This document shows, piece after piece, positions 43,487-54,451 of a DNA stretch of 64,000 bases; position 1 is the first letter of the stretch, and each line of letters begins with the position of its first letter. Source of the stretch: Xenopus tropicalis (taxonomy: Eukaryota; Chordata; Amphibia; Anura; Pipidae); the NCBI RefSeq assembly GCF_000004195.4, contig NC_030677.2, forward strand, positions 45,633,142 to 45,697,141, in the 5' to 3' direction. Both the position numbers and the translations under genes were made by a program. The notes beneath the pieces were generated by a model, which was given only the letters and a program-made list of their open reading frames with translations, was not told the origin of the DNA and made no database searches.

Positions 43487-44618
43487 AAGGAGATGAGCAG
43501 GAACATTGACTCTGGGATGGCAGTGGATGTCTAATTAGACTTTGCTAAAGCATTTGACACAGTACTGCAGAGGAACTTAATGATAAAATTGAGGAATATT
43601 GGCCTGGAACATAATATTTGTACTTGGATAGAGAACTGGCTGAAGGATAGAGTACAGAATGGTGGTAAATGGAACATTTGGACCAGTGTGGTTAGTGGAG
43701 TACCGCAGGGGTCAGTCCTTGGTCCTTTGCTTTTTAACTTGTTTATTAATGACCTGGAGGTGGGAATTGAAAGTACTGTTTGGGTTTTTTTTTCTGATGA
43801 TACTAAATTGTGCAAAACTATAAGTTCTAAGCAAAATGCTTCCAGTTTGCAGCATTGGAAAATAAATGGTAGTGTGTTGGGGGTATCGTTAATTGAGAAG
43901 CATCTGGGGGTTTTTGTAGATAACAAGTTGTCTAATTCCAGGCAGTGTCATTCTGTGGCTACTAAAGCAAATAAAGTGCTGTCTTGTATAAAAAAGGGCA
44001 TTGACTCAAGGGATGAGAACATAATTTTGCCCCTTTATAGGTCCCTGGTAAGGCCTCACCTTGAGTATGCAGTGCAGTTTTGGGCTCCAGTCCTTAAGAA
44101 GGATATTAATGAGCTGGAGAGAGTGCAGAGACTGCAACTAAACTGGTAAAGGGGATGGAAGATTTAAACTATGAGGTTAGACTGTCATGGTTGTCATGGC
44201 AGATAGGGGGTGTTCTTTTTTCCCCTAAAAAGGTTCAGCGCACCAGAGGACACCCCTTTAGATTAGAGGAACAGAACTTTCATGTAAAGCAGTGTCGGTG
44301 GTTCTTCGTGGTGAGGGCAGTGAGGTTGGGGAATGCCCTTCCTAGTGATGTGGTAATGGCAGATTCTGTTAATGCCTATAAGAGGGGCCTGGATGAGTTC
44401 TTGAACAAGCATAGTATCCAGGGCTATTGTGATACTAATATTAGTATTAGTATTAATATTAGTATTGATGTTGGTATATATAGTTTATGTATATGAGTAT
44501 ATAGATAGGTTGGTATGGGTCTATGTGTGTGCACTGGGGTTCTCTTGGAAGGGATAAACTTGATGGACTTTGGTCATTTTTCAGCTTAAATTAACTATGT
44601 AACTATGTAATTACGTAA
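43487..44618 (+). mobile_element. CR1-like LINE, 5'-truncated and internally deleted
   Basis: It contains decayed reverse-transcriptase coding and a 3' end with GATGGACTTTGGTC and a (TAACTATG)n tail at about 44592-44615. An 8-bp simple-repeat tail is typical of CR1. Compared with the copy at 57460-58038 it lacks about 75 bp after GTTAGACTGTC (near 44190). The 5' limit is estimated from where coding similarity starts. Confidence 0.8.
43535..44450 (+). pseudogene. CR1-type reverse transcriptase remnant
   Basis: Recognisable motifs, in order, are LDFAKAFDTVLQRN (motif A), SGVPQGSVLGPLLFNLFIND (motif B), FFSDDTKL (motif C, F-x-DD with Ser before DD), then EKHLGVFVDNKL, RPHLEYAVQFWAP and INELERVQRL. 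A further segment, RTRGHPFRLEEQNFHVKQ to RLGNALPSDVV, follows in another frame. A stop precedes motif A, and the thumb-region segment after motif C is deleted (LQHWKIN joins VLGVSL). It cannot make a working enzyme. Confidence 0.85.
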
Positions 44619-44761
44619 TATGCTGTTGGATGCCCAGATGCCGCAAAATACGTTCTACAAATTTCCATTTACAGCCCCAAATTTCATATTATCAACATTC
44701 TTTTAATTTATTATTCCATATACATATTCTTCTGCCTTTGGCACTGTGTTATATTTGTAGT

Positions 44762-44869
44762 AAGGGAATTATACATATGCTTATATTATACTAAATCAAG
44801 GGAATTATACATTTACGAATATTATACTAAATCAAGGGAATTTTACATTTACTAATATTATACTAAATC
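44762..44869 (+). repeat. 36-bp tandem repeat, 3 units
   Basis: Units at 44762-44797, 44798-44833 and 44834-44869 have the form AAGGGAATTATACATNTRC...ATTATACTAAATC. Units 2 and 3 are closer to each other than to unit 1. Confidence 0.95.
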
Positions 44870-45663
44870 AATAATAATAGCCAGTATGTGTGATCCTGCA
44901 AAAGCTTTTGGTTATATGTTGGCTACAATAAGCTGCTTTCTGACTGCTCAGGCACAATACATTCTGCAGCCTAGGATTTTTAGATGTTGCCCAATACACA
45001 AGCAGACTCTTACATGAGAGCACTTAGTAACCGATAATACAGCGTTCTGACTTCAGTTATTGTGATAAGAAATCTTCAAACAGAATGGCATAAAACCCTA
45101 TGCCACATACACATAAAAGTTTGTTTTTAAAGCTTAACTTTACTAAAGCATCTGAAATGTTATGTCATTCAGAGCAAGCTATTAAAGAAGTTAAAGCTAT
45201 TACTTGCTCTTCAGCAAAGGAGGGGGAACAGAACAAAACAATCATATACTGCATTTAGCTATTAAAGCAGAGATATCTCTAACAAAACTGTTGCTTATAA
45301 AGACATGGCTCTTGAAGTTACTTAGCTTATTCTAAGTAATGCAAAGGAAAGAAAAAGCATTCACACAGGCTGTATAAAAGAGAGTGATAATGTGCTAACA
45401 CATTAAAACGGTTTAATACACTTTAAAATACCCCAAAACACTTCAAAAGTTTTATAATATATAGGTCTATTCACAATAAATCGTGTCACTATTACTGGAC
45501 AAAATAATGAAAAACATAAGTGTTTTTAAGGTAGGAATATAAACTGCTCTCAAAAGAACCTTTATAAAAATATACTGCTGAGTGCAATTCAGACCTAGGG
45601 ACTATCTTACAGTATCTGTATGTGCCCCTTAGTTTCCTCTGGATATTCTGGTTTACTACTGTA
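44870..45663. other. no gene recognised
   Basis: No supported feature. Confidence 0.4.
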
Positions 45664-45671
45664 CTTTAGAC

Positions 45672-45871
45672 CAATGGTTCTCAACCTTCCCAATGTCGAC
45701 CCTTTAATACAGTTCCTCATGTTGTGGTGGCCCCCAACCATAGAGGAGCGGTGTCTTGGTTCCTAAGACCATTGGAAATACAGTATGTGTTTTCCGATGG
45801 TCTAAGGCGACCCCTGTGAAAGGGTTGTTCGACTCCCAAAGGCGCCCCGACCCAAAGGTTGGGAACCACTG
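45672..45871. mobile_element. SPIN-type hAT MITE
   Basis: The left end is CAATGGTTCTCAACCTTCCC and the right end is GGTTGGGAACCACTG. The subterminal blocks CCCTTTAATACAGTTCCTCA, GTTGTGGTGGCCCCCAACCA, TTTTCCGATGGTCTAAGGCG and ACCCCTGTGAAAGGGTTGTT match the SPIN hAT family as I remember it. SPIN is known for spread between distant tetrapods by horizontal transfer. The flanks CTTTAGAC (45664-45671) and CTCTAGAC (45872-45879) agree at 7 of 8 positions and fit nTnTAGAn. The 200-bp length fits a non-autonomous copy. Confidence 0.88.
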
Positions 45872-45879
45872 CTCTAGAC

Positions 45880-46015
45880 AGATTCACTCTTAATGAAACT
45901 GACCCTAATGTGCTGTGTCCCTGTAATAAAGGACCTTAGATTATAAGCTCCTGTGGGGCAAGAACTTATGTTTCTGAGATACAATAATGTTTATTGATAC
46001 TAATAAATACAAATA
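45880..46015 (+). repeat. fragment of the SINE-like repeat
   Basis: CTGACCCTAATGTGCTGTG, GACCTTAGATTATAAGCTCCTGTGGGGCAAG and a TAATAAATACAAATAAAT tail match the 3' half of 999-1252. Confidence 0.5.
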
Positions 46016-46333
46016 AATCCCACTGTAAGTTGAAGAATGCTTCATAGCTACCAAAGGCCAAACCCAGAAACATCAGATCATGACGCAGGAAATAGGCAGC
46101 AACTTTACTAAATAATGAAACATAACTATAACTTTAAATGTTATGTCAGCTGCTAAACAAGATAGTAGGTGCAACATGAAAACTTGCAACCTAGGAGTCT
46201 CCTGTCACAAGAGTCATAGGCAAGTCATAGGCTACCAATAACCCCACTATCCTGCCGGGGCTAACTTACCAAATTTGTCTCAAACAAATACTGCAAAGGC
46301 AGTGCAAAACCCACCCAAAAGCTGTGGCACTAA

Positions 46334-46830
46334 GGGGCCGATTCACTAAAGTGCGATATCGCATGCGTTATTTACCTCGCATTGTGTTAATTCTCGCATA
46401 GATGTAATACTAACGCATGATTCACAAACACATATGAAGCGTTAAATGCGCTAAATATCGCATTTGTCTGTGTACTTGGGGTAGGCGGTACTTAAAGGAA
46501 ATTGTGGTTCGTGAGCTTTTGGCAACACAATATGGACTTTGTAGTGGGATTTATTCAAGTCTGTGTTGGCCCTAGAGTGATGCAGCCGCCAGTTTGCAGG
46601 GAAATGAGCATTTTCAGAACAGTAATTTTCCGAAAGTAATGGTCACGTGCGTTAAATCACGTGCTAATATAGCACGCAGCGAAATATATCACGCACAGCG
46701 GGAAAACGCTTGTCGCGAGTTAAATAACGCAAAGAACATTGCGTCTAAATTATGATGCCTGTCCTTTTAGTGAATCGTGTGTTAAGTCGCAAAAAATAAG
46801 AAGCAATAAAATTTTTAACGCATGCTCAAC
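46334..46830. mobile_element. GGGGCCGATTCACTAA-ended MITE, right end rearranged
   Basis: The left end is TAA/GGGGCCGATTCACTAAAGTGCGATATCGC. The right arm has CCTTTTAGTGAATCGTG near 46763 but lacks the expected GGCCCC terminus. The interior is rich in ATATCGC, GCGTTA and TAACGC words that pair across the element. Confidence 0.6.
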
Positions 46831-46969
46831 AGACTAAAACCTGGGTTTCCCTTCCTCCTATAGATTATGGAATAACTGCAATTATTCAATAAGGATCATC
46901 AACAATGCATATTTACACTAGGGACAACAAGCAGTAGGAACATCATTATCCCTCCTTTACTTCACTTTA

Positions 46970-47192
46970 ATCAAATAATTCAGATTTTTTAAAATTATTT
47001 CTTTGTAATAATAAAACAGTACCTTGTACTTGATCCCAACTACAATAGTATTAACCCTTATTGGTGTCAAAACAATCCTGTTGGATTTAATTAATGTTTA
47101 AATGAGTTTTTAGTAGGTTTAGGCATGGAGATCCAAATTATGGAAAGACCCCTTATTCAGAAAACCCCTCTAGATAATGGGTTCTATAACTG
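46970..47192. mobile_element. partial TA-flanked CAGGTATGGGA-type MITE
   Basis: Right two-thirds of the family: TTCTTTGTAATAATAAAACAGTACC, TGGATTTAATTAATGTTTAAATGA, ATCCAAATTATGGAAAGACC and GATAATGGGTTCTATAACTG followed by TA. The left end is missing. Confidence 0.65.
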
Positions 47193-47194
47193 TA

Positions 47195-47797
47195 ATATGG
47201 GGTTCACAACTGGTTTAGTGAGTAGTTTCATAGCGAAGACTGCATAGCACAACCTAAAACCACAAAATGGATCTATGTATTTGCTTCCCTCTCTCTACTT
47301 TACGGGATTTTGGATACTTGTTTCAGTATAAGTCCACAAAGAGTCAATTTAGAATTACACTGACCAAAGTTAAAACAATAAATTATATTTAAAAAACCCT
47401 ACTGAGGTGTCTGAGTGGTTTTATTCAGAGACTCTATGTGAAACTGCTAACAAAGCGAGACTTGTACATATTGCCAGGATAGGACTTAATTAATAGGGAT
47501 GGATTTGCTTCCCATGCTGTCACTAATTAATTGTGTCAGTTTGGGTGACACTGTGTATACACTGTTTTTGGACAAGATCTATAAAATAAGAACTGTGGTA
47601 TTGAACAAAAGTTCATGCTGCTTGAAAAAATATCTTAGTTACTCGATAAATAGGCTGCTTCTTTAACCAAGGATCACATCAAATTGAAAAAAGTTAAAGA
47701 AAATAAATTGAATGTACAAGTACTGTTTGCCCCTGGATACAGCAGGCAAATGCAGGCATTTTCTTTTTAACATACAAACAGTTTGTAAGCATATCTG
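47195..47797. other. no gene recognised
   Basis: No supported feature. Confidence 0.4.
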
Positions 47798-48186
47798 TAA
47801 AGGTGGCCATACACGAGCAGATCCGCTCGCTTGGCGATGTCGCCAAGCGAGCGGATCTTCCCCCGATATCCCCACCTACGGGTGGGCGATATCGGGGACC
47901 ATTTAGGTAAAAAAAATAATAATCCAATCGTTTGGCCCTGGGGCCAGACGATCGGATTATGTGGGGGGCAATGGGGCAGTCGGATCGGGGACCGCATCAA
48001 CGAGCCGATGCGGTCCCCGATCCGACCAGATTTTCTAACCTGGCCGATCGAGATCTGGCCAATTTCAGGCCAGATATCGGTCGGCCAGGCCGATCTGCTC
48101 TCCCCATACACGGGCCGATTAGCTGCCGAATCGGTCCAAGGGGCCGATATCGGCAGCTATAGTCGGCCCGTGTATGGCCACCTTTA
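47798..48186. mobile_element. MITE made of six successive hairpins
   Basis: The terminal inverted repeats are TAAAGGTGGCCATACACG and CGTGTATGGCCACCTTTA. Inside lie six hairpins in a row: 47820-47837/47840-47857 (18 bp perfect), 47861-47876/47881-47897 (one bulge), 47921-47938/47941-47958, 47981-47998/48007-48024 (18 bp perfect), 48040-48060/48068-48088 (19 of 21) and 48121-48137/48142-48158. GC is far above the surroundings. Same family as 13627 and 23573, but much better preserved. No coding. Confidence 0.85.
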
Positions 48187-48399
48187 GTCTGTTTAGATAT
48201 GACATTATTGTTTTCAGCCTTTACGGATGCTTTCAGTATATGTGCAATTAACAAAAAAGGATCATCAGCCATTTATTGTCTGGGGGAAAGAAGCTTGTCT
48301 TTATCCATAATATACTCCATAAATAAATTAAATGTGATCCAATGGAACTTTAAAAAAGTGCAGTAAAAACATTTGAAACACCTTTTATCTCTTGCAGTG

Positions 48400-49125
48400 G
48401 TTTATGAAGCTGCCTAACTCATAGTTTACCCAACAAGCATGGCATTGTGTTAGAGTTTACACAAGGAACACATTCTACAGTAGTTAATAGTCCTGAGCAA
48501 GTTGTCCTAACCATGGCTATTGGTATTCTAGTTACTGAACCCATGTTTATGAAGGAAAGAAGTCAAGAAACTCATGAGGCAATTGCTATGGTTGAAGGAA
48601 CTGACACAATTCTATCAAGTCAACCTTTTTATGTCTGACTGCCTACTCCCTAGTTGATCCAGAAGTGGTGACATTGCTCAGATGTTCCTAAGGGAACATA
48701 TGCTACAGTTAATGAACCCGAGAAAAAATTTCTAACCATGGCTATTGGTATTCTAGTTACTATACCTGTGTTTATTAAGCACAGAAGTCAAGAACCTCAA
48801 GCACAAAAAACTGACATGATTCCATCAAGTTCAGACTTTTTATATCTAAGTGAAGCTGTATAACTCATAGTTGATACAGAAGAGGTGACACAGGGAACCC
48901 ATGCTACAGTAAGTTTTGCTAACCGTGGCACAATTGAAGAAACTGGCTTGATCCAGAAGAGGTTACATTGCCTCAGAGGTTACACAAGGAACACATTCTA
49001 CAGTAGTCAATGGATCTGATCAAGTGGTAACCATTGCAACTAGTATTCTAGTTACTGCTGTGTCAATCAAGGGAAGAATTAAAGAACATCTTATGCTTGA
49101 GGTTCTTCACACTGAATGTTAATGC
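48400..49125 (+). repeat. degenerate ~215-bp repeat with preserved reading frame
   Basis: Four partial units start near 48455, 48683, 48891 and 48978, each with (ACACA)AGGGAACNCATNCTACAGTA. Units 1 and 2 also share AACCATGGCTATTGGTATTC, and a GAAGCTGNNTAACTCATAGTT block recurs near 48407 and 48852. Units 1, 2 and 4 translate alike: TQGTHSTVVNSPEQVVLTMA, PKGTYATVNEPEKKFLTMA and TQGTHSTVVNGSDQVVTIA, each followed by ILVT. Later stops break every unit. This may be a decayed repetitive coding exon. I do not recognise the protein. Confidence 0.55.
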
Positions 49126-52100
49126 CCTAAGTAAATGTCAGATTCCATAATTAAAATTTATAGTATGTAATATGTACCAAGTTTTGATTATATCCCATTC
49201 CCAACAATCACTGTCTGCTGGAAGATCCTGAAAGTTGTGGTTCAGTTCACTGTATAAGAGAAAAAATCAGGATAGTGTTAAAAGACTACATAGCGATGCC
49301 AGAAAGTAAATCTTGAGGAACTGCAGTTTCTTCATTTCTTTACAGGCATTATGCTTCTCCACATGCACTAACTACACATGTAACTTCAGCACTACAGCAT
49401 AATGGAAACATTTAAACAGCATCAGATATTCCTGGTGACACAATTCAATTCACTTCACCACCTGCTGGTCCAGGAGAAAAGACTTTTGAGAGAAAAAATA
49501 AGTACAGATTAAGCAAACAAAAGTGAAATACTAACATTCTGCAGTCTTGCATTGAAGTCAGAGATTGGATAAACAATCCAGGATGTTCTAAAAGAAATTT
49601 GCTTATCTGAAAATATTTGTAAGCAAAATATATCAGAAATGCTCTCATGAAAGTACTAATATGCAATGCTGGAGTGCTTCTTCAATCACTACACGGCTCA
49701 ACGGAAGCTTTCTGTATTAAACCTAAAGTTACTGCAGTTGTTATTACCCTGTGCTTGTTAGGTTACAACACAACTAGTAATAACTTGCCAGAAAATTCCA
49801 CCCTACAGGATCCAATCATTTTCAGCAGGGTATTAAATTCAGACAGTTTGCAATGGTACCCATAGAGGTTATCGGAAGTGGAGTGTTAACCAAATGTTCA
49901 TCTTCATCTTTTCAAGGTTATTCGCCTGATATCTTACAAACCTTTGGACACATGTGGTAATGATATGACCTAAAAAACATGTAGGCAGTACTTTAGGAGT
50001 GGTCAGTGCTAGCAATACAATTAGCCAAGCTTAAGTGTGTCACTGTAAAGTTGTTTTCATGATGAACATGTTAAATGTGAAATTTAAATAGGGAATCAAG
50101 TAATAATTTAGGCAAACTCACACACTTAGCTATATGGGTTCTATATAGTATGGAAGTTCTGCTCTGAGGTCCTAGATCAGTCCTCCCATGCATCTCTTGG
50201 CTGGGCCAAAATGGCCATCTCCAATATAGAAACCAGAGCAACCTTTATGTATCTGGAATAAAATGTGGGCTATAATTACCTCTGTGTGTTCAACAGCCAT
50301 TCCAAGCTACCTTAGCAATATGATTTTTTTTAAACTTCTTCCCCTATTGTTCTGGAGAAGAACATGTGCATGGTCCTATCCTGGGTTTCATCAGAACTGG
50401 ATAGTGATCCATTACCCTGCAGGCCAATGTGGTACACTGTTCATGTCAAAGGGCTTTGAGCAGAGGTCATGCCATTGGAATCTCAAAGGCAAGTCTTGTT
50501 TGAATGAAGGGGCTGTAACCTACAACTGCCATTTTGAATCTTAACAGTAATAAAGTTTATAATAAGTATATGCTATGATAATTTAATTTATTTTTCCTGT
50601 ATAACTTCATTTTTGTCCTGGTGTTGTCAGTTGGTATCGTAACCTCTATTTTGGCTCAAAAACTGCCTTTCCGGACTAGTAGCAGTAGGACATTGGTTAT
50701 CCTGGACTCTCTCATCCAGAATGGGCCTTCGCTAAATGGAAGAGGAAGGTAAGGGTGCCACTACACCTCCCTTGCTGCTATAAGGAAAAATAAATACAGA
50801 GGGCACCAGAGGTTCTTGCAAACAACAAAGCAAAACATAAATAAAAAAACTTAGTAAACATCCACAGGATTACTCACAACACAGCTTCTCAGAGGCATGT
50901 GGAACAGGCATCAGAGCACAATACAGGCTGACACTCCTCAGAGGACAGACTTGGTAGGAATCTCACTTTACCTCTGCAACACCCTCTAGTGGCCTGGATC
51001 ACCTCCAGGGAATTATCTATCCTCATTCAATATCAACTGGAATCCCTACTCTACAGGCACCATGACCTGGGAGAGACACCTCCAATCTGTCTCTCCTATG
51101 TTGGAGCTCAGGACTGCACTTTGTAGCTCAACCCTAGTGACTATTACAAGAGCTACACCTAGGGTTGCCACTTTTGCTGGGTTTTAAACCTGGCGAAACC
51201 CAAATTAAGTTGGTCATCCACAAAACTTGATATCAGTGAAACCCAGTGCACTCTAAACTTCTTCCTTTAGCAAACTTAATATTCTCTGTATTTGAAGGAT
51301 GTGTAGGCATGTAGGAATGAGTGCTAATACTCAAAATAATACTCTAATTGCACCATTATTTACCCAGTATAGAGCACACAATTATGCCAACATGGTTAAA
51401 TAATTTTGTATCCTGTAAGATTTTGGATTTTTGTGAAACTTGCAGCCGATCAGCAATAGGAGAACAGCTTCCTGGAAATCTCTGGTACATATTAAGGAAA
51501 CCAAAAACAACAAATACTTTTCTGATACAATAATTACATGTCAACAAATTTAAAATAGTTTAGTTCTCATAATCCTTAGAAATCAATGAAACCAATAACT
51601 AATGTTTTCATACCAGCCATTTTGAGCTCCCTGAAGCTTTGCATATTGTTTCTGCGCCATTAGAGATTTTGGCAGGAAACATACGACAGATTTTCCTCCC
51701 ATTAGTAGTTAGCGCACAGTATATCTGTGCAGGGGTCACAGTATAATCACTTGTACAGCTTGTCATTAACTTTCACTTACACTTAAAGAGAAAGTTGATT
51801 TTTTTAAATACCTGGACCACAAGCCAACAGCTGAAGACCAGTCAGCTCAGTGCTGTGCAAATATATTTAATTACTTCAGCTAGATCATCTTTTTACAGGG
51901 TTTTTTACTGGTGTATTTTTTATTGTTAAGCATTGAAGCAGTTGCACAAAGAGCAGCAGATGGGGAAGGCTGCAGATATGGAATATAGCCAGGACAGGTC
52001 TCATCTTCAGCTTGGTAATAAACCTCACTTGGTTTTATATATACTTTTCCAAAAACACCACCCAAGCACTTAAGGTTTTCTGCTGGATTTTATTATGCTA

Positions 52101-54450
52101 TTTGAAGATTGCAAAACCATGCTTGGCTGTAGATTTGGCACTCTCCATGAAAATGTTGTTCAGACTTCTCACATTCTGAAATATTTCAAAGCAACAGTCC
52201 ATAAAAGCGACAATTCCTATATTGATGTTTAATGTGATAGATGTCAGGTTATATAGTTGGCCCTGTTCAATCTAGTCCTACACAGTCTTGGATAATAGCT
52301 CATTGGAAGCAAGAGCCATAACGAATTGTGGGAAGGCTAATTTCCTAAATTAAAAGAGTGAATTCGTTTTAAAGCAACAGTCCAGTGAACTCTTGTATCA
52401 AGTTGTTGTTTCTGAGTACCAGTGGCTCCCCTGGTGGGTCCAAGCCAAGAACAATGGGGCCTTTGATGTGTCTTGATAAGCCTTACATATTATAAAAGTC
52501 CAGTGTCAACCAAAGCAATAAACTCCAATCATAGGAGGTGCTGGTCTCTGTTAGGGTGACCATTACGCATTAGTATGGGTTAGTGCATGCTACTTATTAT
52601 GTACTTGCATACTCTCATCATCTTTATAAAAGAAACATTTTTTTTCCATTAGTGTCCCATTTGAGATTTATAGACCAAAATAAATGTACATGGACAGCGA
52701 GTTTTCAGTTCCTGGGCAAATATTATGAAAGCATATGCTCACCCTTTTAAGAAGATTGTACTACATTGTTATGCAAGTCATATTCTATTACCATAAGGGG
52801 AATAAATACATGTTTATATATCTATGACCATGTTATAGTTAATGGTTTATTAAATCTTTATTAAACCTTTCATTTAGTATATATTGGACATTTGCTATAA
52901 TAGACACAAATACTGTATACTCATATGTACATATATATATATAAGAGAATAAATATACTTGTTTACATAAATATATCCTTGACCAACATTTTTGTTAAGG
53001 TAAAAGTTAATTTTGCAAACACTGCACACAGCCATTCACTTAACAGGAAAAATATAGGCAGATTGCCCCGGTTCATAGTAAGTCAGTGTGTTATCAAGAG
53101 GAACATGTCACTGTTAAGAGTGAAGCTGCCAGCAGAGCCTGTTCCTGATGGAAACCTGAGCAAGCTCCAACTGTGTGGACGCTGTGGGCTGCTTTACACA
53201 ACGTACATAAGAATTAAACATAAAAGTAGGGCAAAAAACGAGAGGTTGACTGTCTAGCAGTGCCAAACTAATTAATCTAAATCAAAATCTCTGATTAGGA
53301 CTCTTTATTTTAACTCCGGGGGGTGTGAAGCTAAGATACTGTTCCATATTAACTGCCAGTGTCTTTCATGGAAAAGGTTCACTGCAAACTTAACTTAAAA
53401 TCTAAAAAAGTAGGACACCAGATTCCCTGCAGAGAATTACAATTTGCTAAGTTGGCATCGTGAATTGACCAAGGGAAAAAAAAAGAATTACTATTACCTG
53501 CTGAGAAGAAGATGAACCGATATTGACATATTTTTTGTGTAAATTTGAATGGAAGACAGTCGTGTTGCTGAAGAACCTTGACATTCAGCATAAAGAACAG
53601 GCTGTTTAAATTCATCCCAACCCCAAACCATATGCTATAGCTTTCTTACAAAGCATTCAGCCATATAAAACAACTTTCTTTTATTTCAGTCGTGGCTCCA
53701 CATAACAACATACTGCAGGAACTTCTAACAATATCAATCTCAATAACGGTGCAACATATTTTAATGACAAATTCCTTTCAATTTAGAATGCAAACAATCT
53801 GGAAGTTTCTATAATAAAAAATTGCAAGCCACTTAAATAATACAGAATGAATTAACCTCAGATTTAATTACAATATGTCTTCCCCAAATCAACAAACCCT
53901 TGTGTTCAAAGGTTTGTGCCCCCCTGCCCAAATGATATATTTTGCTGTTTAGGTAAGTGAAAACAAGTTAACACAATCTACAGGGAACAAAGTTAAACAT
54001 GACATATTGCTACAAAATTTAATTTGCTGAATTTAAAAGACCGGCAAAACTAAAACATATAATGTGGCATGTGTAGAAGTTTTGGCATCCATCCAGTTTA
54101 TTCACTAGTGTTATTTTTGGTAAGGTCTCGGTACTTAATTGACTCATTAGGTCTTCATCCAAGTCAGTTCCACAGTTTAGAAAATTCTCTGACCTTTGCA
54201 ATCTGTCTCAGGGTGTTGTGCTTACACTCAGCAGCCATAGGCTCCTCCAAGCAACCGCATAAGGATGTGAAAATAAAAAGACTTCCCCTGCTTTGTAAAA
54301 TAGACAAACGTTTCCTGCTTGAAAATTCCACTATAAGAAAATAAAAAGGGAAATACTGTTGAAGTAAAGATAAGAACTGGAAGACCAATAAAAATGTCTG
54401 GTCAGGTATGCAAAACAAAACCACCATTTCACTGTGAAGGACCCACACTA
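49126..54450. other. long gene-free stretch
   Basis: No supported gene. A possible continuation of the 48.4-kb relic (YRHYASPHALTTHVTSALQH after a TTTCTTTACAG acceptor-like site) lies near 49330-49400. The block 50761-51160 is bracketed by two copies of CTACACCT. An unidentified old repeat may occupy 53900-54260. TA-rich tract near 52925. Confidence 0.35.
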
Positions 54451-54451
54451 A

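Noticed and set aside
47767..48272. Overlapping ORFs of 76-118 codons on both strands
   Set aside because: They result from high GC and few stops in the hairpin-rich MITE. The palindromes produce mirror ORFs on both strands.
53900..54260. Possible Tc1 or LINE fragment (AGACCTAATGAGTCAATTAAG and GTTTGTGCCCCCCTG on either side)
   Set aside because: The block seems familiar as a dispersed vertebrate repeat, but no termini, duplication or protein motif could be fixed, so it is not called.
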